Shown one piece after another: positions 34,091-42,710 of a DNA stretch of 64,000 nt. Origin of the DNA: Paludibacteraceae bacterium. Its GTDB lineage: Bacteria; Bacteroidota; Bacteroidia; Bacteroidales; Paludibacteraceae. Every line of letters begins with the position of its first letter. Within the stretch, counting starts at the first letter, position 1. The stretch lies in contig JAFZPM010000048.1 of assembly GCA_017550335.1 (NCBI GenBank), positions 124,001-188,000 on the forward strand, in the 5' to 3' direction. The position numbers were made by a program, and so were the translations under genes. The notes beneath the pieces were generated by a model that saw nothing but the letters and a program-made list of their open reading frames with translations, was not told the origin of the DNA and ran no database searches.

Positions 34091-37000
34091 TTATTGCTTG
34101 ATCAGTTTCTCATTGAACACGCCATCTTCGCATTCAATCCGTACGGCGTAAATACCTTGAGGGATTGCAGTCAGATCGATGCTGACCTCACTCTTTTTCG
34201 GAGTATATTCCAACAATGCGCAACCATTCACATCGAAGACGCAGACACTGTTAATCAACGATTTCGAGTTTATTGTCACCCCGCAGGAAGCAGGATTCGG
34301 ATACATTGACAATGGAGCATCAGAGATTTCGGTGTCGACCAGACCTGTGCCCCTGCACGTAATGCTACCGTTCGACTTGCCTGGTGTGGCTGTGATTTTG
34401 TCACAAACGTTGAACAGCACCCATTCGCCAGCGTTGTCGGTCTGGAAACCATACGATTCGTTGGTTTCATGCGGGTCGTATGAAGCTTCCGATATGATAT
34501 CCTCCGCATCATTACTCAAGAAGATGGTCTTCGACTTGTCAACGTTCATGTTGAAGTTGAGGTAGAGAGGGCCATCAACAGGGTCATTGTTCGCCCACAC
34601 CAAGACACGTTGCTTGCTTTCCACGATAGTCGATTTGCTTCCAAAAGCAATAGGGCTGAGTTTCAACTCATTCACCTTGTTCGAGAAATAGAGTCCAGCC
34701 AAATCGATAGGATCACTTCCGTAGTTGTAGACCTCAATCCAATCAGGATACTTGCCGTACTCATCCGCATTGCCCGAGTTTCTGTCGCTACTTGCGCACA
34801 ACTCGTTGATGACGAGTGTATATTCATAATTGCTTGGCGTGAAGACAGCGGTTATGGTACACGTGCTTGTCAGCGAACCGCTCAACTCGCCAGGAAGGTT
34901 CGTTGAACAATTCTCCTTCTTCCCTGTCTCATCAAACCCGCTCTGGATTTCCCAATGGTCGAATTTGTAACCTGCAGGAGGGTAAGCCAAGAAGTCGGTG
35001 GCGAATCCAGCCAGATACTTACCCTTGAATCCACTTACAGTTTCTCCGTTTATCGTGAAGTGCGCACCTTTGACACTCGACTTCAACTCAAAATCGACAG
35101 CGGCGCTAGTTCCCGCATAAGTTTGAAGGTGTTGCAAGATGTTCGCAGGTCTTTCCAACAAGAAAGTCAGCATCGTGTTCGCGGCTTCTTTCGCAGACTT
35201 GCCCATATCGGCACAGTACTCCGCCTCCACCAAACTGGTGATGCTATCATAGATAGCTCTGATACGCTCTTCCGTGAAGGTGGTCGACAAGTGGCAAAGG
35301 TACTTGGTCGTGAACTTTTTCGCGAACTCCGGGTTATTGCTCAAGTGCTTGAATATGGTGGTCATCCATGTTTGGTTGTTACCCCAGTTCGTTTTACCCT
35401 CACCCCTACAATAGGTAATCATATCACTCGCACTGTTCAGTGCACCATCGTGTCCGCAACCATAATCCGTGTCGAAGACAATCCAACGGAAGCGGGAGCC
35501 ATCTTTCCTTTCCCTCCAGATTTTCGTGTTGTTTCCTGGCCAATCGGCATTGCAGATGAACTGTTGGAAGACCTGGTATTCCAAGTATTCGTCCATGTCC
35601 ATACGCTTGCAGGCGCCGACATAGAATTCATGGGACGAGTTGTCCGTACTCTCCAGATACGACACCAATTCATTGTAAGCATCAATGGTTCCTTTTGAGA
35701 CACCGATACCCTTTTGGTCAGAAAGAGTGATCAGATCCAGATCCTCATCGTCGACACCATGGTTCGCCTTCACGTAGCTCGCATTGGTACGTTCCATCAA
35801 GGCCATCAGACCCTGGTATTGCCCGTTGAGGTAATAAGCCACCGGCTGATAAGCTTGGTAGTCGATGTTCATATTGGTGCAGTAGGCCTGCATCAGCGCA
35901 TCCCTGAACTTCACCTTGTCGGTTTTTTGTCCAGTTTGCTGTCCACCCTGTTGTCCGCCTTGCATGCCACCTTGCATGCCACCTTGTCCAAAGCCGCCAC
36001 CGAAGTCACCGCCGAAGTCGAAGCCACCGCCCCACATGTTCATGCCGCCATCAGCGCCTTGTCCACCATTCCTCAGATAAATGGTCTGGGTATAGAGGTC
36101 GGGCTTAGTGCCGAAGAAACGGTAGTTGACGATATCCACACCCGTCTTCTTCGAGGCTTTCAGCGAAAGCGATTTCACCGTGTATGTTCTCGTACATCCT
36201 CCCTCGATAGCAGCTTCCAACTCCTGCGAAAGCACTTGTTTCCCATCGACGAAGTATTCGAAAGTGACAGGACGAGACCAATCGTTGTTATAGTTGGCCC
36301 GCATCATGGTACAAGTTTTATCACCTTGCTTACCGTTCGAACCCGTCACATACATACCAATGGTATTGTCGTTAAAGTAACGGTCCTCCACGGTGAGGGA
36401 AACCACAGGAATGGTAACGCCTCCGCAACCGTTGTGGTCATTATCGGCATAAATATACGAGTGGGCCGCGATCGCGCTTGGCAACATGCCATTGGCGAAG
36501 GCTTTCGCGCGTATACTAGTGTTGCTGTTGATGTTAATGGAAGAGTTATAGACGTTACTCTGTTTCGTAGGCTCGCTACCATCGGTGGTATAATGTATCG
36601 TAGCGCCGGAAGTCGCACAGCTCAACTGCAGGTTCACATTTCCGTGTTTCAGTCCGCCCTTCTCGCTGAACTCGGGCACCTGGCATCGGGTCAGGTTAGC
36701 GTAGGCGGTGGTGTTCGCCGCACCCGGAGTAGGCTCCATATAACCCGTCTCGTTTCCATAACGACCGTACGATATGTGTGCGGTTTGGGCACCGTAAGCG
36801 ATTGAGTCGACCAACGTGTTACCGTTCTTCAGCAAAAGGTAACCGCCATCCGCATCGAGCTTATATGGTGAATGTTTAGGCTGTTCACTCTCGTCGAACC
36901 ACATCAGCGAGTAGTTGTTGGCATCCACCATAAAATCGCTCTGGATCTGCCACGTCCACTTTTCGACATATTTCTTTGAGGTCTTCTTGTAATGCACCAA

Positions 37001-37198
37001 AGTGTAACCTCTCAAATTGACACTTTGAGACTGATCGTTCGTGAATTCGATGAAGCCCGAGAAATTGTAATTGTCGGTGTTCATTATAGTCGACAAGTTA
37101 CAAGGCATCACTTCGTTCATCTGAACAGCAGCGTTGCCAGCCATGCTTCCGCATAGGAGGAAAGACGCCAGAATTTTTTTTGTATATTTCGTAACCAT
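34091..37198 (-). CDS. Large secreted CotH-family protein with lamin-tail and T9SS domains
   Basis: 1035 residues from the ATG at 37198, which gives a signal peptide (TKYTKKILASFLLCGSMAGN). Order: lamin-tail domain (about 25-150, MNEVMPCN, FIEFTND, GYTLVHYKK); a chitobiase/Fn3-like C-terminal type repeat (GATIHYTTDGSEPT); a CotH kinase-like domain (about 265-690, with RFRWIVFDTDYGCGHDG); a second lamin-tail domain (NELCASSDRNSGNADEYG, WIEVYNYG, about 790-880); and a T9SS type A tail (MYPNPASCGVTI, IPQGIYAVRIE). Residues about 379-423 are an insert of Gly/Gln/Met repeats (GGMQGGMQGGQQGGQQ). CotH domains are protein kinases in spore formers; in Bacteroidota they are typically secreted and of unknown role. 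Confidence 0.88.
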   Translation of the reverse strand: MVTKYTKKILASFLLCGSMAGNAAVQMNEVMPCNLSTIMNTDNYNFSGFIEFTNDQSQSVNLRGYTLVHYKKTSKKYVEKWTWQIQSDFMVDANNYSLMWFDESEQPKHSPYKLDADGGYLLLKNGNTLVDSIAYGAQTAHISYGRYGNETGYMEPTPGAANTTAYANLTRCQVPEFSEKGGLKHGNVNLQLSCATSGATIHYTTDGSEPTKQSNVYNSSININSNTSIRAKAFANGMLPSAIAAHSYIYADNDHNGCGGVTIPVVSLTVEDRYFNDNTIGMYVTGSNGKQGDKTCTMMRANYNNDWSRPVTFEYFVDGKQVLSQELEAAIEGGCTRTYTVKSLSLKASKKTGVDIVNYRFFGTKPDLYTQTIYLRNGGQGADGGMNMWGGGFDFGGDFGGGFGQGGMQGGMQGGQQGGQQTGQKTDKVKFRDALMQAYCTNMNIDYQAYQPVAYYLNGQYQGLMALMERTNASYVKANHGVDDEDLDLITLSDQKGIGVSKGTIDAYNELVSYLESTDNSSHEFYVGACKRMDMDEYLEYQVFQQFICNADWPGNNTKIWRERKDGSRFRWIVFDTDYGCGHDGALNSASDMITYCRGEGKTNWGNNQTWMTTIFKHLSNNPEFAKKFTTKYLCHLSTTFTEERIRAIYDSITSLVEAEYCADMGKSAKEAANTMLTFLLERPANILQHLQTYAGTSAAVDFELKSSVKGAHFTINGETVSGFKGKYLAGFATDFLAYPPAGYKFDHWEIQSGFDETGKKENCSTNLPGELSGSLTSTCTITAVFTPSNYEYTLVINELCASSDRNSGNADEYGKYPDWIEVYNYGSDPIDLAGLYFSNKVNELKLSPIAFGSKSTIVESKQRVLVWANNDPVDGPLYLNFNMNVDKSKTIFLSNDAEDIISEASYDPHETNESYGFQTDNAGEWVLFNVCDKITATPGKSNGSITCRGTGLVDTEISDAPLSMYPNPASCGVTINSKSLINSVCVFDVNGCALLEYTPKKSEVSIDLTAIPQGIYAVRIECEDGVFNEKLIKQ

Positions 37199-37516
37199 AA
37201 GCGATGTTTGATTTATACTTTTCACGCATAAAAGTACTTCTTTTTTCCATACGAAGGTTATCTTCAATAGCACAAAAACATGGCGAAAACCCCATATTTC
37301 ACTACGTTTCTCGGCTCTTTTCGGCGGTTCGTCGGACATATTGTTCCGTTCTTGACTAAAACATGGACTTTGGTTGAAAACTAAAATGGAGGGGTATATT
37401 TGGAGGTCCTGGGGAATAAATACACAGGGATATATTCACGCCAGAAGGATGCCGATTTCAAAGGGAGATATGGATGAAAGAGGAATCAATGACACATCTC
37501 CTCGAACACTCCTCAC

Positions 37517-37715
37517 GGGGTAGAGACGCAATACAGGAAAAGGCATGGACGCAATGCGAGGGGAAAGGTAGGGACGCAATGTGTGGGAAAGGTAGGGACG
37601 CAATGTGTGGGAAAGGTAGAGACGTAATGTGTGGGAAAGGTAGAGACGCAATGTGTGGGAAAGGTAGAGACGCAATGTGTGGGAAAGGTAGAGACGCAAT
37701 GCATTGCGTCTCTAC
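37517..37715. repeat. 24-bp tandem repeat array ending in a GTAGAGACGC palindrome
   Basis: Five regular units of GGTAG(A/G)GACG(C/T)AATGTGTGGGAAA start at 37567, 37591, 37615, 37639 and 37663. A sixth (37687) changes into the 28-bp palindrome 37688-37715 (GTAGAGACGCAATG / CATTGCGTCTCTAC). Two irregular units precede (37517-37566). The period is a multiple of three, which creates spurious open frames on both strands. There are no spacers, so it is not CRISPR. Confidence 0.9.
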
Positions 37716-37727
37716 AAACCGGATTCA

Positions 37728-37760
37728 TAATTCAAAATTCTTAATTCTTAATTCGAACGA
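37728..37760. repeat. AATTAAG-type tract after serS
   Basis: CATAATTCAAAATTC followed by TTAATTCTTAATTC units, between the palindrome at 37688-37715 and the serS stop. The palindrome-plus-tract arrangement is the same as at 1447-1564 after recQ. Confidence 0.7.
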
Positions 37761-37770
37761 GCCGTTAGGC

Positions 37771-39042
37771 TTATTTTATCATATCGCAACCCATGTAAGG
37801 GACCAATGCCTTAGGGATTTTGATGCCCTCAGGGGTTTGGTTGTTCTCCAGCAGAGCCGCCACGATACGAGGCAGAGCCAAGGCGCTACCATTCAACGTG
37901 TGGCATAGTTGCGTCTTCTTGTCCGCACCCTTGTAGCGGCACTTCAGACGGTTCGCCTGGTAGGTATCGAAGTTAGATACGGAAGAGACCTCCAACCAGC
38001 GCTGTTGTGCTGCGGAGAACACCTCGAAGTCATAGCAAGTGGCCGCGGTGAAGCTCATGTCGCCACCACACAGATGGAGGATACGGTATGGGAGCTCCAA
38101 TTTCTTGAGCAAGCCCTCCACGTGGGCCAGCATCTCCTTGTGGGATTCCTTCGAGTGTTCAGGCGTATCGATGCGCACGATCTCGATCTTGGAGAACTCG
38201 TGCAGACGGTTCAATCCGCGCACATCCTTACCGTAGGAACCAGCCTCACGGCGGAAGCACTGCGTATAGGCGCAGTTCTTGATAGGGAGATCCTTCTCGT
38301 CCAAGATCACGTCTCGGTAAATATTCGTGACAGGCACCTCGGCGGTAGGGATCAGATAGAGGTCATCCACCTCGCAATGGTACATTTGGCCCTCCTTGTC
38401 AGGCAACTGGCCCGTTCCGTAGCCGGAAGCCTGGTTGACGACTGTCGGAGGCATGATCTCCAAGTAGCCCGCATTGCGCGCCTCGTCCAGGAAGAAGTTG
38501 ATGAGCGCGCGCTGCAACCTTGCGCCATAACCCTTGTAGACAGGGAAACCAGCACCTGAGATCTTCACACCCAACTCAAAATCGATCAGGTCATATTTCT
38601 TCGCCAACTCCCAGTGTGGCAATGCGTCCTTCCCCAAATTAGGGATCTCGTTACCCATCTTCTCCACCACGTTATCCTCCGCGGTCTTGCCCTCTGGAAC
38701 ATCATCGTATGGCATGTTCGGGATGGTATATAAGATAGAGGTGATCTCCTCCTGGGATTTGTCCATGCTCTCCTGCAATGACTTAGTGGTATCCTTCAAG
38801 GAAGCCACCTTAGCCTTAACGTCCTCCGCCTCGGCCTTCTTGCCCTCCTTCATCAGGGAGCCCACGCTCTTGGAGAGAGAATTGATTTCAGCCAATGTGG
38901 TATCCAACTGCGCCTGAGAGGAACGTCTCACCTTGTCCAACTCAAGTATCTTCGCGATGAGGTCTTTCGCCTCGAAATGTTTTTTTGCCAACTTACGGAC
39001 CACCTCCTCAGGGTTCTCCGTAATAACCTTCAACGTCAACAT
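37771..39042 (-). CDS. serS: Seryl-tRNA synthetase
   Basis: 423 residues. The N-terminal coiled-coil arm (about 25-105, KVRRSSQAQLDTTLAEINSL) contacts the long variable arm of tRNA-Ser. Class II motifs: motif 2 TQCFRREAGSYGKDVRGLNR and motif 3 LNGSALALPRIVAALLENNQ, with EVSSVSNFDTYQANR in between. It charges tRNA-Ser and tRNA-Sec. It is the last of three minus-strand genes (O-methyltransferase, FKBP-like lipoprotein, serS) with short gaps. Confidence 0.97.
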   Translation of the reverse strand: MLTLKVITENPEEVVRKLAKKHFEAKDLIAKILELDKVRRSSQAQLDTTLAEINSLSKSVGSLMKEGKKAEAEDVKAKVASLKDTTKSLQESMDKSQEEITSILYTIPNMPYDDVPEGKTAEDNVVEKMGNEIPNLGKDALPHWELAKKYDLIDFELGVKISGAGFPVYKGYGARLQRALINFFLDEARNAGYLEIMPPTVVNQASGYGTGQLPDKEGQMYHCEVDDLYLIPTAEVPVTNIYRDVILDEKDLPIKNCAYTQCFRREAGSYGKDVRGLNRLHEFSKIEIVRIDTPEHSKESHKEMLAHVEGLLKKLELPYRILHLCGGDMSFTAATCYDFEVFSAAQQRWLEVSSVSNFDTYQANRLKCRYKGADKKTQLCHTLNGSALALPRIVAALLENNQTPEGIKIPKALVPYMGCDMIK

Positions 39043-39066
39043 AATCTATTATGAATTATAATATTA

Positions 39067-39576
39067 CTATTCTACTTTAATGATAGCGTCCAACTTCATA
39101 TCGTACACCAATGTGGAATACCCTGGCACCGATATTGATCTGCCCCCGTAAGAGAACTTGAGGTTCGTCGCCCCGTACATCAGGTAGTAAGGGACAAACA
39201 GATGGTAATTGGCCCCCTCCCTCATGTGGCGGACACCTATTTGGAGTCCCTCATCCAGGTCGACGACAGCCATAGTCTCTGTCTTCGACACGAAGACGGT
39301 ATCCTTGATTGTCTTGCCCACGTAAGAGATCGTGACGGAATCCTTCAAGGATGGTTTATCCCCGGTCCCCTCCGTCACAACGGAGTATAGCAAACCGCTA
39401 GGGTCCTCCTTCACGCCTTGCTGCGCGCGTTTTTCCTTCAGGTACATCTCACCCTCCTCCTTATTCTTGCGGATCACGGTAATCTGATTGTTCGACAAAT
39501 CCTCGTCATCCTTGCAGGACGAGCATATTACACTGAAAGTCACAAAGGGAATAACCCACCACAAAAATCTTCTCAT
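39067..39576 (-). CDS. FKBP-like lipoprotein (DUF4827 family)
   Basis: 169 residues with a lipoprotein signal (MRRFLWWVIPFVTFSVICSS then C). The mature part has an FKBP-type fold: GLLYSVVTEGTGDKPSLKDS, VTISYVGKTIKDTVF, and late VPYYLMYGA with PGYSTLVYDMKLDAI. This resembles peptidyl-prolyl isomerases, but the aromatic active-site set is incomplete, as in the DUF4827 subgroup, so isomerase activity is uncertain. The ATG overlaps the stop of the O-methyltransferase gene (ATGA). Confidence 0.78.
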   Translation of the reverse strand: MRRFLWWVIPFVTFSVICSSCKDDEDLSNNQITVIRKNKEEGEMYLKEKRAQQGVKEDPSGLLYSVVTEGTGDKPSLKDSVTISYVGKTIKDTVFVSKTETMAVVDLDEGLQIGVRHMREGANYHLFVPYYLMYGATNLKFSYGGRSISVPGYSTLVYDMKLDAIIKVE

Positions 39577-40214
39577 TGCTTTATTTTTCTTATCAGCGTC
39601 ATTCCGTCGCGTACGGGAACGATTACCCGTTCGACACGATCATCGGAAAGCACCTTGTCATTAAACTTCTGAATGCCGACGGTCTGCGCATCTTTCGAAT
39701 CCTCCAGCACATGACCATCCCACAAAGTATTGTCCGCGATCAACAAGCCCCCCAGCCTCAACTTAGGGAAGACCACATCGAAATATTCCGAGTAGTGCCG
39801 CTTGTTACCATCCATGAAGACCACATCGAAAAGCCCGTCCAACTGAGGGATGATTTGGGATGCGTCTCCGATGTGCAGATGGATCTTCTCCGCCATCCCG
39901 GACTTCTCGAACACCTCGTCCAGGAACTCCTCCATCTCGTCATTGATCTCCAACGTATGCAACTCCCCGTCCTCCGGCAACGCCTCCGCCATGCAGAGAG
40001 CGGAATAGCCTGTGAACGTGCCGATCTCCAAGATCCGCTTCGCCGACATCATCGAGCAGAACATCTTCAACATCCTACCCTGCAAATGTCCGGAAAGCAT
40101 GCGTGGCTTCAAGGTGCGCAGATGGGTTTCCCTCGTCAACCAAGAGAGCACTTCCGGCTCCTTGTCGATGTGCGAAAGCACATATTCTTCTATGGACGCG
40201 CCTGACATGTTCAT
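39573..40214 (-). CDS. O-methyltransferase (family 3, CCoAOMT-like)
   Basis: 213 residues from the ATG at 40214 (an upstream TTG and a later ATG at 40208 are possible). SAM-binding ILEIGTFTGYSALCMAEALP, then GELHTLEINDE, HIGDASQIIPQLDG, FDVVFMDGNKRHYSEYFDVV and IADNTLWDGHV, which hold the metal-binding Asp residues of the CCoAOMT/TrmR group. Bacterial members methylate catechol-type small molecules or wobble uridines (TrmR). Which of these applies is not decidable here. A TAATTTTG -7 box lies seven bases upstream (40228-40221). Confidence 0.85.
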   Translation of the reverse strand: MNMSGASIEEYVLSHIDKEPEVLSWLTRETHLRTLKPRMLSGHLQGRMLKMFCSMMSAKRILEIGTFTGYSALCMAEALPEDGELHTLEINDEMEEFLDEVFEKSGMAEKIHLHIGDASQIIPQLDGLFDVVFMDGNKRHYSEYFDVVFPKLRLGGLLIADNTLWDGHVLEDSKDAQTVGIQKFNDKVLSDDRVERVIVPVRDGMTLIRKIKQ

Positions 40215-40333
40215 ATCCTGCAAAATTACATATTTTTCGAGACAATCCTTCTCTCTTCACATAATATTTTTCCGACAGAAACGTAACACGAGAAAGACGC
40301 CAATGCCACAATCGATGGAAACTACGGACAGGC

Positions 40334-42658
40334 TTAGCGGCCAGGAATTACAAATTCAACGGACTGTTCCTTCTTTTTCCCCGCTTTAGGGGTGGAGAAA
40401 GACTTTCCCTCGATGTTTTTGAACGCACCCCAGTATTGGTCGCTTTTGTACCTCTCCACACTCTTTTCGGGGACGTAGACCGGGATGTTTCTATCGACAT
40501 TTTCAAAGGTACACCAAGTGACTTCCGGAGGGGTAACACTCTTGCACGTTATGCTTTTCAGTCCTGTGCAACCCGAAAACACAGAGATGTCCAATTCCCT
40601 CACACCGCTAGGGATGGTGATACTTTTCAGACTGCTACACTGTTCAAATGCAGCTATCTCTATAAACCTCACACTATTAGGAATCGTCACGCTGGTCAGA
40701 CCCGTGCAATTGAGAAACGCCGCATAACCAATCTCCGTCACACCATTAGGGATCACCATAGTTTTTAGACCTGTGCAATTCTTAAATGCGGCAGTGTTGA
40801 TTTTCTCCATGCTGTTGGGAAGCGTCACGTTTGTCAGCCCGACGCAATTCTCAAAGGCGTTGGACTCCAATCGAGTCACGCTATTAGGAATCTTGTACGC
40901 CCCTTTTTTAGCACTCGGATAAAGAATCAGTTCCGTCTTATCCCCATTGAACAACACTCCTTTTTCCGAACTATAATTAGGATTCCCCTTCATCACATTC
41001 ACGTTCGTGAGACCGACGCACTCATCAAACACACCCCTTCTAATATCACACACAGTACTAGGAATTGTCACATTCTTCAAGGCGGGACAATTCGAAAAAG
41101 CGAACAAACCAATCTTCCTCACCCCCTCCTTCATCACAACATTTTTCAACGCTCCACACTTTGCGAAAGCGCCCTCCCCGACTTCACTCACACATCCCGG
41201 GATTGTCACATCAGTCATTCCACCGGCAAAAAACGCCATCTCAGCTATCGTATATTTTTTTCCCTTGCAATCGGAAGGCAACGTGATGGATTTCGCTTCG
41301 CCTTTGTATCCCAATAACTCTATGGTACTATCATTCCGCTCATAGAAAACATAATCCCCCAAGACCTTAAAATGGCTAACGGAGGGAACGGAAGTATATA
41401 CATTCGCTTGATCTGCATCTATTTCCATCGAAAGATCGGATAAGTTGTACACTTCGCGAAGCTTATCACATTTTTTAAATCCGGCTCCCATTATTTTCAT
41501 ACTCTTGGGTATGGTTATACTCATCAGCCCATAACATACAAAAGCACCCCTCTCGACTTCCTGCACCCCCTCCGGAATCCTATAAAAACCTGATTTTCCA
41601 CAAGGGCATAAGATCAGTTTCGTTTTTGGCTTATCGAACAGGACACCTTCCTCCGAGCTATAGTTTGGATTGCCTTTTGCCACAGTTATGTTCTGAAGTC
41701 TGATACACATGTTAAAAGCATCGGGATCAATTTCCGTCACCCCCTTCGGGATAGTGATGCTCGTCAAACTGCCGCATTCAGAAAAAGCATCACGTCCAAT
41801 TACTCTCACCCTATCAGAAATCGATACGTTAGCCAACGATGTACAATATTTAAACGCTTCTCTTTCAATCTCTTTTACACTATCAGGGATAGTAATGCTT
41901 TTCAAGGCTACGCAACTATGGAAAGCAGCGGACCCTATCTTCTTCGTCCCTTTGGGGAGAGTCACGTCGGTCAGACTTCTACATCCCGAGAAAGCACCGC
42001 TCTCTATATACAAAACGTTATCGGGAATCGAGACGTTTTTCAAAGCGACGCATTTTGAGAAAGCGTCACATCCAATTACTCTCACACCATCAGAGATCGA
42101 TACGTTAGCCAACGATGTACAATTTTTAAACGCTTCTCCTTTAATCTCTTTTACACTATCAGGAATAGTAATGCTTTTCAGGGCTACGCAATCATGGAAA
42201 GCAGCGGACCCTATCTTCTTCGTCCATTTGGGAAGAGTCACGTCGGTCAGACTTCTACATCCTGAGAAAACACCGTTCCCTATATACAAGACGCTATCAG
42301 GAATCGAGACGCTTTTCAAAGCGAGGCATTTTGAGAAAGCGTATGAATCAATCAGCCGCATGCTATTAGGGAGGACTACACTGGTCAGCTCATCACACGC
42401 CTCAAACGCTCTATCTCCTATCACCAACACGCTATACGTCACATCCTTGTAGGTCACTTCTTCAGGGATGACGACAGATTTCGAATACTCGTTTTGATAG
42501 GAGTCGCTATATTTCCCCTTATACGTTACCCTAGCATGTTTATCACGAAACTCATACCAAATCGTATCGCCGCTACTATTCACCACCCATGTGTCCGACG
42601 CCACAGCGCCCAGGCACATCAAAAAAGAACCTATAGCAGTCAATAAGAACCTTCTCAA
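40334..42658 (-). CDS. BspA-type leucine-rich repeat surface protein
   Basis: About 774 residues. The body is some 25 LRR_5 units of 23 residues (AFxxCxxLxxVxIPxxVxxI) and closes with PVYVPEKSVERYKSDQYWGA, the standard end of BspA-like proteins. The N-terminus RRFLLTAIGSFLMCLGAVAS is a signal peptide, but there is no ATG ahead of it. The best starts are TTG at 42658 (chosen) or 42664; the first ATG (42619) falls inside the signal. An AATTAAG tract abuts the start. A 276-bp (92-residue, four-repeat) tandem duplication is visible inside. No T9SS tail is seen. BspA proteins of this order bind host proteins, which is family knowledge only. Confidence 0.82.
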   Translation of the reverse strand: MRRFLLTAIGSFLMCLGAVASDTWVVNSSGDTIWYEFRDKHARVTYKGKYSDSYQNEYSKSVVIPEEVTYKDVTYSVLVIGDRAFEACDELTSVVLPNSMRLIDSYAFSKCLALKSVSIPDSVLYIGNGVFSGCRSLTDVTLPKWTKKIGSAAFHDCVALKSITIPDSVKEIKGEAFKNCTSLANVSISDGVRVIGCDAFSKCVALKNVSIPDNVLYIESGAFSGCRSLTDVTLPKGTKKIGSAAFHSCVALKSITIPDSVKEIEREAFKYCTSLANVSISDRVRVIGRDAFSECGSLTSITIPKGVTEIDPDAFNMCIRLQNITVAKGNPNYSSEEGVLFDKPKTKLILCPCGKSGFYRIPEGVQEVERGAFVCYGLMSITIPKSMKIMGAGFKKCDKLREVYNLSDLSMEIDADQANVYTSVPSVSHFKVLGDYVFYERNDSTIELLGYKGEAKSITLPSDCKGKKYTIAEMAFFAGGMTDVTIPGCVSEVGEGAFAKCGALKNVVMKEGVRKIGLFAFSNCPALKNVTIPSTVCDIRRGVFDECVGLTNVNVMKGNPNYSSEKGVLFNGDKTELILYPSAKKGAYKIPNSVTRLESNAFENCVGLTNVTLPNSMEKINTAAFKNCTGLKTMVIPNGVTEIGYAAFLNCTGLTSVTIPNSVRFIEIAAFEQCSSLKSITIPSGVRELDISVFSGCTGLKSITCKSVTPPEVTWCTFENVDRNIPVYVPEKSVERYKSDQYWGAFKNIEGKSFSTPKAGKKKEQSVEFVIPGR

Positions 42659-42664
42659 ACCCAA

Positions 42665-42710
42665 ATTCTTAATTCTTAATTCTTAATTCAAAATTCTTAA
42701 TTCTTAATTC
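42665..42710. repeat. AATTAAG tract between hisB and the LRR gene
   Basis: The whole 46-bp intergenic region consists of AATTCTTA/AATTCAAA units. On the gene strand it reads GAATTAAGAATTAAGAATTTT twice in succession, directly from the hisB TGA to the TTG start of the LRR gene. Confidence 0.85.

Noticed and set aside
37517..37715. CRISPR array
   Set aside because: Units are contiguous with no unique spacers and no cas genes are near.
37474..37908. Open frames of 71-144 codons on both strands across the 24-bp array
   Set aside because: The period is a multiple of three, so frames stay open by construction; the predicted peptides are pure repeats and run into serS on the other strand.
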